Source: an uncultured Pelagibacteraceae bacterium (GTDB lineage Bacteria > Pseudomonadota > Alphaproteobacteria > Pelagibacterales > Pelagibacteraceae). From it: a stretch of DNA of 64,000 bases. This document shows, piece by piece, positions 35,307-44,566 of this stretch; position 1 is the first letter of the stretch, and every line of letters starts with the position of its first letter. Made by a program: the position numbers and the translations under genes. The DNA lies in contig CACHOG010000003.1 of NCBI GenBank assembly GCA_902581445.1, positions 124,001 to 188,000 on the forward strand. Direction: 5' to 3'. The notes under the pieces are model-generated. The model made no database searches. It saw nothing but the letters and a program-made list of their open reading frames with translations, and had not been told where the DNA came from.

Positions 35307-37088
35307 TTATTTTTTTTTAATCGTTAAACCCAATTCCTTTAATTGTTTTTCACTTATTTCGGACGGTGCATTCATCATAAGATCTTGTGCATTCTGATTC
35401 ATTGGAAACAATGTTACTTCTCTGATATTTTTTTCATTCGCTAATAACATTATTATTCTATCTAAACCTGGGGCTATTCCTCCATGAGGGGGTGCACCAA
35501 AACTTAATGCATTTATCATACCTCTAAATTTTTGGTCCACATCACTTTTTTTATACCCTGCAATCTCAAAAAGCTTATACATCAAATTAGGTTTATGATT
35601 TCTTATAGCTCCCGACGAAAGCTCTATTCCATTACACACAATATCATATTGATAAGCCTTGATACTAAGTGGGTTTTCAAAATCTAAATCTTTTTCATCT
35701 CCTTGTGGCATTGAAAAGGGGTTGTGACTAAACTTAATTTTTCCTGTAACTTTATCAGTTTCATACATTGGATAATCAACAATCCAACAAAAAGCGAATG
35801 TGTTTTCATCAATTAAATCTAATTCTTTTGCAATTTTATCCCTTGCTGACGACATAAGCTGCAAAACGTTTTCTTTTTTATCGCAAGAAAAAAATATACT
35901 GTCACCTATTTCTGCTCCAGTGATTTTCATTATTTCATTTAAAGCATCCGTAGAAAAAAATTTTCCAACAGGTCCCTTCGCATCTATAGTTTCATTTTTT
36001 TCAAAAGTAAAATATGCCAACCCTGACGCGCCTTGATATTTTGCCCATTTGTCTAGATTATCAAAAAAACTTCTTGGCTTTTTGTCTGTTTTTTTTGTTA
36101 CTATTGATCTTACGATAGCTCCAGATTTTACAAGTTTCTTGAAAATTTCAAATTTTACATCATTTCTATTAAATACAGACGTAAGATCAAATATTTCTAA
36201 AGGATTTCTTAAATCTGGTTTGTCTGTTCCATATTTAAATATAGATTCTTCATAAGGAATTCTAGGAAATCTTTCATATAAAATTTTTTTATTTGAAAAT
36301 TTTTTAAAAACCTTAATTAAGAGATTTTCGACAACTGTAAAAACATCTTCCTGTTCAACAAAAGACATTTCTAGATCAAGTTGGTAGAATTCACCTGGAC
36401 TCCTATCTGCTCTTGCATCCTCATCTCTAAAACATGGAGCTATTTGAAAATATTTATCAAAACCAGATATCATCACTAACTGTTTAAATTGTTGTGGTGC
36501 CTGAGGTAATGCATAAAACTTTCCTGGGTTTAATCTGCTAGGAACAATAAAATCTCTTGCACCTTCAGGGCTTGATGAAGTTAAAATTGGAGTTTGAAAC
36601 TCTACAAATCCATTTTTGTTCATCTCATCTCTAATAAATGAAATTACTTTTGATCTTAATAATATATTTGAATGAATTTTTTTTCTTCTTAAATCTAAAA
36701 ATCTATATTTAAGTCTAATTTCCTCAGCATACTCTTGATCACTAAAAACTGGAAGAGGAAGTTCTTCACATGTGCCCAGTATTTCAAAAGATTCAATTTT
36801 TATTTCTATTTCACCTGTTTTGAGATCTTTATTAATTGTTTCTGAAGTTCTTTTGCTAACAATACCATTTACTTTAATTACACTTTCAAGCTGAATTTTT
36901 TCTAATTGTTTAAAAAAAGGTTTGTCTTTTTCGACAATACATTGTGTTGTTCCAAAATTATCTCTTAAATCTAAAAAAAGTAAATTTCCATGATCTCTTT
37001 TTTTATGGACCCAGCCAGATAAAATAACATTTTCGCCGCTGTTTTTAGCTGATAATTCTAAGCAATTATGAGTTCGATACTTTGTCAA
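35307..37088 (-). CDS. aspS: Aspartyl-tRNA synthetase
   Basis: Class II synthetase of 593 residues, the long bacterial type with an N-terminal OB anticodon domain (VILSGWVHKKRDHGNLLFLDLRD), a GAD insertion and the catalytic core. Motif 2 is 'CFRDEDARADRSPGEFYQLD' and motif 3 'GIAPGLDRIIMLL'. Whether it also charges tRNA-Asn cannot be decided here. It lies 1 base after hdaA and its end is 1 base from the convergent RNR-like gene. Confidence 0.96.
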   Translation of the reverse strand: MTKYRTHNCLELSAKNSGENVILSGWVHKKRDHGNLLFLDLRDNFGTTQCIVEKDKPFFKQLEKIQLESVIKVNGIVSKRTSETINKDLKTGEIEIKIESFEILGTCEELPLPVFSDQEYAEEIRLKYRFLDLRRKKIHSNILLRSKVISFIRDEMNKNGFVEFQTPILTSSSPEGARDFIVPSRLNPGKFYALPQAPQQFKQLVMISGFDKYFQIAPCFRDEDARADRSPGEFYQLDLEMSFVEQEDVFTVVENLLIKVFKKFSNKKILYERFPRIPYEESIFKYGTDKPDLRNPLEIFDLTSVFNRNDVKFEIFKKLVKSGAIVRSIVTKKTDKKPRSFFDNLDKWAKYQGASGLAYFTFEKNETIDAKGPVGKFFSTDALNEIMKITGAEIGDSIFFSCDKKENVLQLMSSARDKIAKELDLIDENTFAFCWIVDYPMYETDKVTGKIKFSHNPFSMPQGDEKDLDFENPLSIKAYQYDIVCNGIELSSGAIRNHKPNLMYKLFEIAGYKKSDVDQKFRGMINALSFGAPPHGGIAPGLDRIIMLLANEKNIREVTLFPMNQNAQDLMMNAPSEISEKQLKELGLTIKKK

Positions 37089-37089
37089 A

Positions 37090-37752
37090 TTATAATCCTA
37101 ATGCTTCTTTTATTATTTTCTGGTCAATAGATTTTTTTTTAATTAAACTTATTTCATCAATCTTATATATAAATTCAAATATTTTTCCATAAGACCTTGT
37201 AATTCTTTTTGATGCATATTCTAACAATTTAGCATTAATTTTAATTTGTTTGTCAGATAAATATTTTATTATTAGCACCTTAATTAATTCATCATCCGGT
37301 TTTTCAATTTTTGCCTCTAAACAATTTTTAGCTCTAGATACCAAATCGTTGAGCTTAAATTTCATTTTATTAAAAGGCTCCAAAGAATTAATTAACAAAT
37401 ATTTTGAGTTTTGATCTACAAAATTTATTAATGAAAATAATATTTTTTCCTCTGTCTTCTCGCGCAAGTTATCTATAATAATGTTTTGATAAAACTTTAA
37501 ATCTTTTTCAAAATTAGACTTTAATTTCTCAGCTTTTAAAATTATACCGTTATTTTTTTTTACAAATATTTCAGAAAGATGAGATTTTCCGCTGTATTTT
37601 TCTCCATGAATGTTCAGAATATTTTTTTCCCATTTAGGCCAACTATCTAACAAAGAGAAAGCAAAAAAATTACTTTTAGACACATAAAAATCCTCACTTT
37701 TATAACTTTTATCAAATTGAAAATCTATTAATTGTTGTACCCTCTTTGGCAT
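37090..37752 (-). CDS. hdaA: DnaA-related replication regulator HdaA
   Basis: Homologue of the DnaA AAA+ domain that stimulates hydrolysis of DnaA-bound ATP with the sliding clamp and so limits initiation. The 220 residues begin with 'VQQLIDFQFDKS', whose QLIDF fits a clamp-binding motif. Walker A is degenerate, 'GEKYSGKSHL'; the sensor region is around 'KRITRSYGKIFEFI'. Position between DUF2066 and aspS is close to the usual alphaproteobacterial neighbourhood. Confidence 0.87.
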   Translation of the reverse strand: MPKRVQQLIDFQFDKSYKSEDFYVSKSNFFAFSLLDSWPKWEKNILNIHGEKYSGKSHLSEIFVKKNNGIILKAEKLKSNFEKDLKFYQNIIIDNLREKTEEKILFSLINFVDQNSKYLLINSLEPFNKMKFKLNDLVSRAKNCLEAKIEKPDDELIKVLIIKYLSDKQIKINAKLLEYASKRITRSYGKIFEFIYKIDEISLIKKKSIDQKIIKEALGL

Positions 37753-37753
37753 T

Positions 37754-38830
37754 TTATTCTATTTTCCAAATTTGTTGATTAGTTTTGATTTGAAAACTAT
37801 TGTTTTTTACTATAGTCAAAAACTGTTTGGGTGATCCATTAAATATAATTTTGTAGTTAACGTGATTATTATTAAAACTTTTTATTGAGTATTTTGAAAC
37901 TAAATCTGTTGAAGATAAGAAATTTTGAAATTCCTTATTTTTTTTATATTCAAAAGAACTTATAGATAGATTAATTGGTAATTTAACAGATCTGTTTATT
38001 TTATTAATATGTTTCCACTCATCTTCATAAATAAGCTTTATTTCATATATCAAATTTTCTAATTTTTTTTTGGATTTTATGTTAATTTCAGAAAATATTT
38101 TACTTTTAATTTTAAGTTTACCATTGAGTTTAATTTTTGAAAAAACATTAAATGTATCTTTTTCTTTGTAAATTAAACAAATAATATATTGGTTAGAATT
38201 ATATTTTTTAATAATTTCACTAAAATTATAATCCTCTAGGTTTTTTATATTATCATTAAGTATTTTGACTAAATCAATATCCTCTGACGGTAAAATATAA
38301 TCTATTAAATGATAGCTTGTGATATTTGAATTCCAATTAGAAAAAAATGGATTTTTGTTAAAAACATTTACAGTATCCGATAAGGTATCCACTAATATAG
38401 GCAATATAACAATTTTTTTAGTTTTTGGTATAGATGGAAAAATATTTTTTTTTTCAATAAATAAAAATGTATTTTGTTTATTAAAGTTTATGTCAAATAT
38501 TGCATTATAATTATTATTTACAAATTTTTCATTTTTAATATTAAAAGAGTCGATTAGTTTTTTTATTTCATCAACTTTATAATTCGATATTTTAAACATT
38601 TCATCTGTTGAGATTGTCATATTTAAAAGTTTTTTGAATGCTTTAATAATTGCTTTATCTATAACTATTTTTTTTTTGAAATTTTGATTGAATGGTTCAG
38701 TCACCTCAATATCTTTAACTTCAAAATTCGATGATTCTGCTTTAGATAATGTTAAAATTATAAATAGAAGTGAAACGAAAAAAAATATATAAGATTTTTT
38801 CAAACGAAAAAAGTTAATATTTAAAAACAT
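37754..38830 (-). CDS. DUF2066 family exported protein
   Basis: Protein of 358 residues with a signal-like N-terminus (SYIFFFVSLLFIILTLSKA) and a Lys/Asn-rich periplasmic domain. The 'AIIKAFKKLLNMTIS' and 'DINFNKQNTFLFI' segments and the position beside hdaA and purM fit DUF2066. Function is unknown. The ATG at 38830 is only 11 bases from the divergent purM start; a TTG at 38803 would give a more typical signal peptide (KKSYIFFFV) and more room for promoters. Confidence 0.8.
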   Translation of the reverse strand: MFLNINFFRLKKSYIFFFVSLLFIILTLSKAESSNFEVKDIEVTEPFNQNFKKKIVIDKAIIKAFKKLLNMTISTDEMFKISNYKVDEIKKLIDSFNIKNEKFVNNNYNAIFDINFNKQNTFLFIEKKNIFPSIPKTKKIVILPILVDTLSDTVNVFNKNPFFSNWNSNITSYHLIDYILPSEDIDLVKILNDNIKNLEDYNFSEIIKKYNSNQYIICLIYKEKDTFNVFSKIKLNGKLKIKSKIFSEINIKSKKKLENLIYEIKLIYEDEWKHINKINRSVKLPINLSISSFEYKKNKEFQNFLSSTDLVSKYSIKSFNNNHVNYKIIFNGSPKQFLTIVKNNSFQIKTNQQIWKIE

Positions 38831-38841
38831 AATTTATTCTA

Positions 38842-39861
38842 ATGAAAAATAGCAAATTTACATATCAAAAAAGTGGCGTAAATATAAAGGCTGCAGATAA
38901 GTTTATAAATTTTATCGCAAAAAATACAGGAAAAAAAAAGCAAAAAAACAGAAACATCGGTGGATTTGGATCGATCTCAAATATACCAAAGTATTTTAAA
39001 GACCCCAAAATTGTAGCAAGTACTGATGGTGTTGGAACAAAAATAGAGATTGCAAATTTGCTTAATAAGTTTGATACAATCGGAATTGATTTGGTTGCTA
39101 TGTGTGTGAATGATTTGATTGTTCAGGGAGCAAAACCATTAATATTTTTAGATTACATATCGATCAATAAAATAAATTTTCAAAAATTAAAAGATATTGT
39201 TAAAGGAATAAATAGAGGATGCGATATTTCAAATTGTTCTTTGGTAGGTGGTGAAACAGCTGAAATGCCAGGAACCTATTCAAAAAATAAATTTGATATT
39301 GCAGGTTTTGCTGTCGGAATTGTAGATAAAAAAAATATTATTAAAAAAGATAATATAAAAAAAAATGATTTAGTCCTAGCAATACCTTCTAATGGGGTAC
39401 ATTCAAATGGTTATTCATTAATTAGATATATATTACAGGAAAAAAAAATAAATTTAAAAAAAAATAAATTTTTACGCAAAGAACTAATCAGACCAACAAA
39501 AATATATGTAAATGAAGTTCTAAAACTTTTTAAATTTAAATTAATTAAATCCTGCGCAAATATAACTGGTGGCGGTCTAGAAGATAATATAAGCAGGGTA
39601 ATACCTAATGGTCTATCGGCTAAAATAAATTTATCTAAAATAAAACCTAACAAAATCTTCAAGTGGATTAAGAGTAAAAACGTAAATGAAAAAGAAATGT
39701 TGAAAACTTTTAATTGTGGTGTTGGTTTTTGCTTAATAGCTAAATCAAGTAATGTAAAACAAATACAAAAAATTTTCAAAAAACAGTTTAAGCCCTATGT
39801 GATAGGCAAAATTATAGAAGGTAAAAAAAAAGTTAAACTTGATGAAAAGGTATTTTGGTAA
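38842..39861 (+). CDS. purM: Phosphoribosylformylglycinamidine cyclo-ligase
   Basis: Fifth step of purine synthesis, closing the imidazole ring to AIR. The 339 residues show 'TYQKSGVNIKAADKFI', 'VASTDGVGTKIEIAN', 'IGIDLVAMCVNDL', 'LVGGETAEMPGTY' and 'ANITGGGLEDNISRV', all PurM core motifs. The end overlaps purN by 20 bases, indicating coupling. Confidence 0.96.
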   Translation: MKNSKFTYQKSGVNIKAADKFINFIAKNTGKKKQKNRNIGGFGSISNIPKYFKDPKIVASTDGVGTKIEIANLLNKFDTIGIDLVAMCVNDLIVQGAKPLIFLDYISINKINFQKLKDIVKGINRGCDISNCSLVGGETAEMPGTYSKNKFDIAGFAVGIVDKKNIIKKDNIKKNDLVLAIPSNGVHSNGYSLIRYILQEKKINLKKNKFLRKELIRPTKIYVNEVLKLFKFKLIKSCANITGGGLEDNISRVIPNGLSAKINLSKIKPNKIFKWIKSKNVNEKEMLKTFNCGVGFCLIAKSSNVKQIQKIFKKQFKPYVIGKIIEGKKKVKLDEKVFW

Positions 39862-40417
39862 AAAAGTAAGCACCGCTGTATTTATATCTGGTAGAGGATC
39901 AAATCTTAAAAATCTAATAAAATTTTCAAGAAATAAGAAGTCGCCCATAAAGATAGATTTAGTATTTTCGAATAATAGAAATGCTTATGGTCTAAGTTAC
40001 GCAAAAATAGAAAAAATAAATACTCTTTTTATAAATGACAAAAAATTTTATATTCTTGAAAAGAAGCTTTTAAAAATTTTAAAAGAAAAAAAAATCAAAT
40101 TTATTTGTCTTGCTGGATTCATGAGAATTTTGACAAACAATTTTATTAAAAAATTTAAAGGAAGAATTATCAATATTCATCCATCTCTTCTACCTAAATA
40201 TAAAGGGTTAAATACACACCGTAGAGTATTAGATAATAATGAAATTTATACTGGTTGCACAGTCCATTTTGTAAATTATAAATTAGATTCTGGTAAGATT
40301 ATTTTACAGAAAAAAATTAAAATTTTTAAAAATGATAATCTTAAAAAGCTCAGTAAAAGAGTGTTGAAAGAAGAACACAAGATATATCCCAAGGCAATAA
40401 TGAAGATATTTTCTTAA
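39842..40417 (+). CDS. purN: Phosphoribosylglycinamide formyltransferase
   Basis: Folate-dependent third step of purine synthesis. The 191 residues show 'AVFISGRGSNLKNLI', 'ICLAGFMRILTNNFI', the catalytic 'INIHPSLLPKYKGLNTHRRVL' and 'TGCTVHFVNYKLDSGKII'. ATG 39842 is chosen over the adjacent TTG. The end overlaps the convergent ndk stop by 4 bases. Confidence 0.95.
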   Translation: MKRYFGKKVSTAVFISGRGSNLKNLIKFSRNKKSPIKIDLVFSNNRNAYGLSYAKIEKINTLFINDKKFYILEKKLLKILKEKKIKFICLAGFMRILTNNFIKKFKGRIINIHPSLLPKYKGLNTHRRVLDNNEIYTGCTVHFVNYKLDSGKIILQKKIKIFKNDNLKKLSKRVLKEEHKIYPKAIMKIFS

Positions 40418-40824
40418 GTTTTAAAAAAAAAATTTATTTCTATTTTAGCATTTTCAGGACTGTCAGATCCATGTACTGAATTTTTATCAATAGATTTGCC
40501 AAATAATTTTCTTATTGTACCATTCTCTGCTTTATTGGGATCAGTTGCACCCATAAGATCTCTGTTTGACTTTATCGCATTTTCTTTCTCAAGTATCATG
40601 ACTATTATTGGACCTGACGATAAATACTCACACAAATCGTTATAAAATGGCTTTGTTTCATGCACTTTATAAAATTGTTCAGCTTCATCTTTATTCAGTT
40701 TTAACTTCTTTTCTTTTAAGATCTTAAAATTATTGTTTTGAAATATTGTTTTTATTTCATTTTCTAAATTTCTTTCAACAGCATCAGGTTTAATAATTGA
40801 TAGTGTTTGCTCAATATTACTCAT
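40414..40824 (-). CDS. ndk: Nucleoside diphosphate kinase
   Basis: Transfers the gamma phosphate between NTPs and NDPs. The 136 residues contain 'LSIIKPDAVERNL', 'NRDLMGATDPNKAENGTIR' and the phosphoacceptor His 118 in 'NSVHGSDSPENAKIEI'. It overlaps the pepA stop by 8 bases and is cotranscribed with it. Confidence 0.96.
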   Translation of the reverse strand: MSNIEQTLSIIKPDAVERNLENEIKTIFQNNNFKILKEKKLKLNKDEAEQFYKVHETKPFYNDLCEYLSSGPIIVMILEKENAIKSNRDLMGATDPNKAENGTIRKLFGKSIDKNSVHGSDSPENAKIEINFFFKT

Positions 40825-42286
40825 AATAGTCCTCTATAAGTTTATTTAATAATCTTACTCCATAGCCTGTTGCGCCACCAGAATTAAGAGCCCCTCCATA
40901 TTTCGAAAAAGCCATGCCAGCAATGTCAAGGTGTGCCCAGGGAGTTTTATTTAATATAAAACGTTGTAAAAATTGAGCTGCTGTAGTTGAGCCTGCACCT
41001 CCTACATAATTAATATTTTGCATATCTGCATTTTTTGAATTCATCAGTTTATCAAAATTTTTGTGTAACGGCATTCTCCACAATTTTTCATCAACTTTTT
41101 CTCCTGCATCAAGTAATTGTTTTGACAGTTTATCATCATTTGAAAAAAGTCCCGCATACTCCGATCCCAATGAAACTATAATTGCTCCAGTCAAAGTAGC
41201 TAAATCAATTATAAATTTAGGTTTATATTTTTTTTCTGTAAAAGTTAAAGCGTCTGCTAAAACTAACCTTCCTTCAGCATCAGTATTTAATACTTCTATA
41301 GTTTTTCCACTATAAGATTTTACAATATCGCCAGGCCTTTGAGCGTTTCCACTAACCATATTTTCGACAAGTCCAACAACACCAACGGCATTAATTTTTG
41401 CCTTTCTCAAAGCTAGTGTTTTCATTAGACCTACGACAGCAGCTGAGCCCGCCATGTCGTATGTCATATCCTCCATAAATCTAGCTGGTTTAAGAGAGTA
41501 ACCACCTGTATCAAAACAAACTCCTTTGCCTACAAAGGCAAGTGGTCTGTTTTTAAATTTATTACCATTCCACTCTATTGTTACGAGATAAGATCCTCTT
41601 ATACTGCCTTGACCAACTCCAAGAAGAGCACCCATGCCCAATTTTTTAAGTTGCTTTTCGTTATAGACTTTCACTTTAAGTCCAATTTTTTTTAATTTAA
41701 GAATTCTTTTTGCATATTCATCAGGATGAAGGATGTTACCTGGTTCTGAAACAAGATCTTTTGTAAAATTCGTTCCCTCTAGTAAAGAGGAAAATCTATT
41801 ATTTTTATTTGTCGGTGGAATTTTATTACTATAGCTTATTTGAACATTGATGTTTGTGATTTCTTTCTTTGTTTTATATTTATTAAATTCATAAGATTTT
41901 AATTGCATCCCATGTAAAAATTCATCCAAAAAACTTTTGTTATTAACCTGGATTTCGTAAATATTTTTATCTAGAAAAGTTAAATCTTTTAACAAATTAG
42001 ATTTTATGAAATTATAAAAATTTGCTCCATTTTTTTCATTTTCAGTTGGATTTTGTCTCTTTTTTATTTTTATTAAAATTATTTTTTGACTAGGATTTAA
42101 ATTAAAAAATATTATATCTTTTTTTGTTGTCTTATTTGGATAAATAGTTTTATTAATTTGATTTTCATTTTTAACTAGATGAATTTTTTTTAAGCCACTG
42201 ACTACGAATTCTTCATCAGCAAACAGAACGTAATTTTTAATATTTTTCTCTGCAATTCTCTTTTTGTGGCTTATTTTTATTGACAT
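40817..42286 (-). CDS. pepA: Leucyl aminopeptidase (M17 family)
   Basis: Cytosolic metallo-aminopeptidase of 489 residues for peptide turnover. The C-terminal catalytic domain shows 'FVGKGVCFDTGGYSLKPA', 'MTYDMAGSAAVVGLM', the metal signature 'NTDAEGRLVLADAL' and 'LATLTGAIIVSLGSEYAG'. The N-terminal domain is diverged and Lys-rich. It is divergent from lptF, the usual neighbour. Confidence 0.95.
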   Translation of the reverse strand: MSIKISHKKRIAEKNIKNYVLFADEEFVVSGLKKIHLVKNENQINKTIYPNKTTKKDIIFFNLNPSQKIILIKIKKRQNPTENEKNGANFYNFIKSNLLKDLTFLDKNIYEIQVNNKSFLDEFLHGMQLKSYEFNKYKTKKEITNINVQISYSNKIPPTNKNNRFSSLLEGTNFTKDLVSEPGNILHPDEYAKRILKLKKIGLKVKVYNEKQLKKLGMGALLGVGQGSIRGSYLVTIEWNGNKFKNRPLAFVGKGVCFDTGGYSLKPARFMEDMTYDMAGSAAVVGLMKTLALRKAKINAVGVVGLVENMVSGNAQRPGDIVKSYSGKTIEVLNTDAEGRLVLADALTFTEKKYKPKFIIDLATLTGAIIVSLGSEYAGLFSNDDKLSKQLLDAGEKVDEKLWRMPLHKNFDKLMNSKNADMQNINYVGGAGSTTAAQFLQRFILNKTPWAHLDIAGMAFSKYGGALNSGGATGYGVRLLNKLIEDYYE

Positions 42287-42368
42287 TTTTATAAATATGT
42301 ACTTTAGGTTGTATATAAACTATAAATATATTTTTTGGATTTATATAAATATTTATTTAAAAATTTCA

Positions 42369-43490
42369 ATGAAAAAAATTATATTTAACAAGTTAATTCT
42401 AGACGTGACAAAATTTTTCATTTTGTCATCTTTAAGCCTTTCATTAATAATTTTGGTAGTCCAGGCTGTAAATTTTTTAGACTATGTTTCTGAAGATGGT
42501 CATGGGATTTATACATATTTTGGTATAACCTTACTTAATTTCCCAAAAATTTTCTCAAGAGTAATGCCTTTTTGCATATTTATTACAGTTTTTTATATAA
42601 TAAATAAATATGAGCTTAAGAATGAGTTACTTATTTTTTGGAATATTGGTATTACAAAAATTAAGTTTATAAATATTTTAATTATATTTTCACTTTTTTT
42701 TTTAACTTTGCAATTAATACTGAATAGCATCATCGTTCCAAAATCATTGGATCATGCTAGAGAATTTGTAAGAAATTCAAATATTGATTTTTTTCCAAAT
42801 TTAATTAAAGAGAAAAAATTTATTGATGCCGTAGAGTCACTTACAATATTTGTAGAAAAAAAAAATAAAAAAGGAGAATTGCTTAATATCTACCTCAAAG
42901 ACAATTTAAGTAACAATCAATCTCAAATTATATACGCTAAAAAGGGTAAATTAATTTTTAATGATCAACAGAACTACCTAGCTCTTTTCGATGGAAATTT
43001 TATTGATGTGGATAAAAAAAAAATTACTACATTTTCATTCAAAAAAACTGAATTTGATCTTTCTAAGTACAAAACTAAAACAACAATTTACCCAAAAATT
43101 CAAGAATTGCCTACTAAGGTAATATTTTTATGTTTATATAAATTGAAAATTAATAATCAATATAATTTAAAAAAATCTTTTTTAAGATGTGATAATGAAA
43201 AATTAAGTGGTTTAATAGAAGAAGCTTTTAAGAGGGGAATTAAACCATTATTTATTCCATTAATTGTTTTAATTTCATCGATGGTTATATTATATAATAA
43301 AGATAATTTTTTTTACTCAAGATTCCAATATTGTTTATTTTTTTTAGTATTATTGATTATTATTATTTCTGAAATTTCTTCAAGATACATAAGTGATATT
43401 CAAAGCACAATAGCATTTACACTTTTGCCAATAATTTTGTTTATTCTAAGTTACTTGTTTTTACTTTTTAAATTGCGAGAAAGATCATGA
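42369..43490 (+). CDS. lptF: LPS export permease LptF
   Basis: Inner-membrane subunit of the LptB2FG transporter that extracts lipopolysaccharide. The 373 residues have about six helices around a periplasmic jellyroll-like domain; 'VVQAVNFLDYVSEDGHGIYTYFG' and 'RVMPFCIFITVFYIINKY' are typical of the YjgP/YjgQ family. I start at ATG 42369 (MKKIIFNKLILD); the longer frame upstream is not family-like. It overlaps lptG by ATGA and opens a six-gene outer-membrane operon. Confidence 0.92.
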   Translation: MKKIIFNKLILDVTKFFILSSLSLSLIILVVQAVNFLDYVSEDGHGIYTYFGITLLNFPKIFSRVMPFCIFITVFYIINKYELKNELLIFWNIGITKIKFINILIIFSLFFLTLQLILNSIIVPKSLDHAREFVRNSNIDFFPNLIKEKKFIDAVESLTIFVEKKNKKGELLNIYLKDNLSNNQSQIIYAKKGKLIFNDQQNYLALFDGNFIDVDKKKITTFSFKKTEFDLSKYKTKTTIYPKIQELPTKVIFLCLYKLKINNQYNLKKSFLRCDNEKLSGLIEEAFKRGIKPLFIPLIVLISSMVILYNKDNFFYSRFQYCLFFLVLLIIIISEISSRYISDIQSTIAFTLLPIILFILSYLFLLFKLRERS

Positions 43491-44566
43491 TTAAGGTTTA
43501 TCAATCTTACTTAATTAAATCATATTGGAGAATTTTATTCTTTGTTTCTATTATTTTTTTCTCTTTATCCATAATATTAAATATATTTGAAGAAGTATCC
43601 TTTTTTAAAGACATGGAGGTAAACGGATTTTTTCCTGTACTACTTACATTATTAACAGCACCTACAATTGTATATGAAACTTTTCCATTTATTTTTTTTA
43701 TATCAACACAATTTCTTTTTATAAGACTAATGGATAAAGAAGAATTAGATATTTTTAAAAAGATAAGTTTGAGTAATTTCAAATTAATCGGAATTTTATC
43801 AATTAGCTCTTTTATTATTTCATTAATATTAGTTACAATTTTTTATAACTTGGCATCAAATTTAAGATTTAAGTATTTAGAGATGAAAAATAAATATTCA
43901 GGTGATAATAAATATTTAGCTATTGTTACAGAAAATGGTTTATGGATAAAAGATGAAATTGATGATTTTATTAATATTATTAATGCAGAAAAAATTGATG
44001 GTAAAATTCTTAAACGAGTTACGATAAATCAATTTTCCAAAGACTATGAAAATCTCAATAATTTTGTTGCTGAAGAAATTAATATTGAAAATAAAGACTG
44101 GTTAATAATAAAAGGGAGTTTTTCAAAATTAAATCAAGGCCTAAAAAGTATTGAGAATGTAACCTTTAGAAGCAATTTTGACGCTGCTCAAATAAATAAG
44201 TTATTTTCAGACCTATCATCATTAAACATTTTAGAATTAAACAAATTAAAAAAAGATTATAGTAATTTAGGATACTCATTAACAAATATTAATATACATA
44301 TGCAAAAATTAATTGCATATCCAATTTATCTTACTGTAATGACAGTTTTTGCATCAGTAATAATGTTAAATATCAAAAGGAACAAATCAAAATTATTTCA
44401 TATAGTGCTTGGTGTTTTATTGTCAGTGATGATTTATTATATAAACTATTTTTCAAGCCTACTAGGACAAAATGAAAGAATGCCCGAGATAATGTCTATT
44501 TGGTTGCCATTAGTAATTATTTCACTATTTTGCACTATAGGCTTAGTAAGAATTAATGAGAAATGA
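43487..44566 (+). CDS. lptG: LPS export permease LptG
   Basis: Second permease of LptB2FG, 359 residues, with the same YjgP/YjgQ fold: N-terminal 'YQSYLIKSYWRILFFVSIIFF', the 'APTIVYETFPFIFFISTQF' segment, a periplasmic domain and three C-terminal helices ending in 'PLVIISLFCTIGLVRI'. Overlaps lptF and lptD by 4 bases each. Confidence 0.92.
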   Translation: MIKVYQSYLIKSYWRILFFVSIIFFSLSIILNIFEEVSFFKDMEVNGFFPVLLTLLTAPTIVYETFPFIFFISTQFLFIRLMDKEELDIFKKISLSNFKLIGILSISSFIISLILVTIFYNLASNLRFKYLEMKNKYSGDNKYLAIVTENGLWIKDEIDDFINIINAEKIDGKILKRVTINQFSKDYENLNNFVAEEINIENKDWLIIKGSFSKLNQGLKSIENVTFRSNFDAAQINKLFSDLSSLNILELNKLKKDYSNLGYSLTNINIHMQKLIAYPIYLTVMTVFASVIMLNIKRNKSKLFHIVLGVLLSVMIYYINYFSSLLGQNERMPEIMSIWLPLVIISLFCTIGLVRINEK

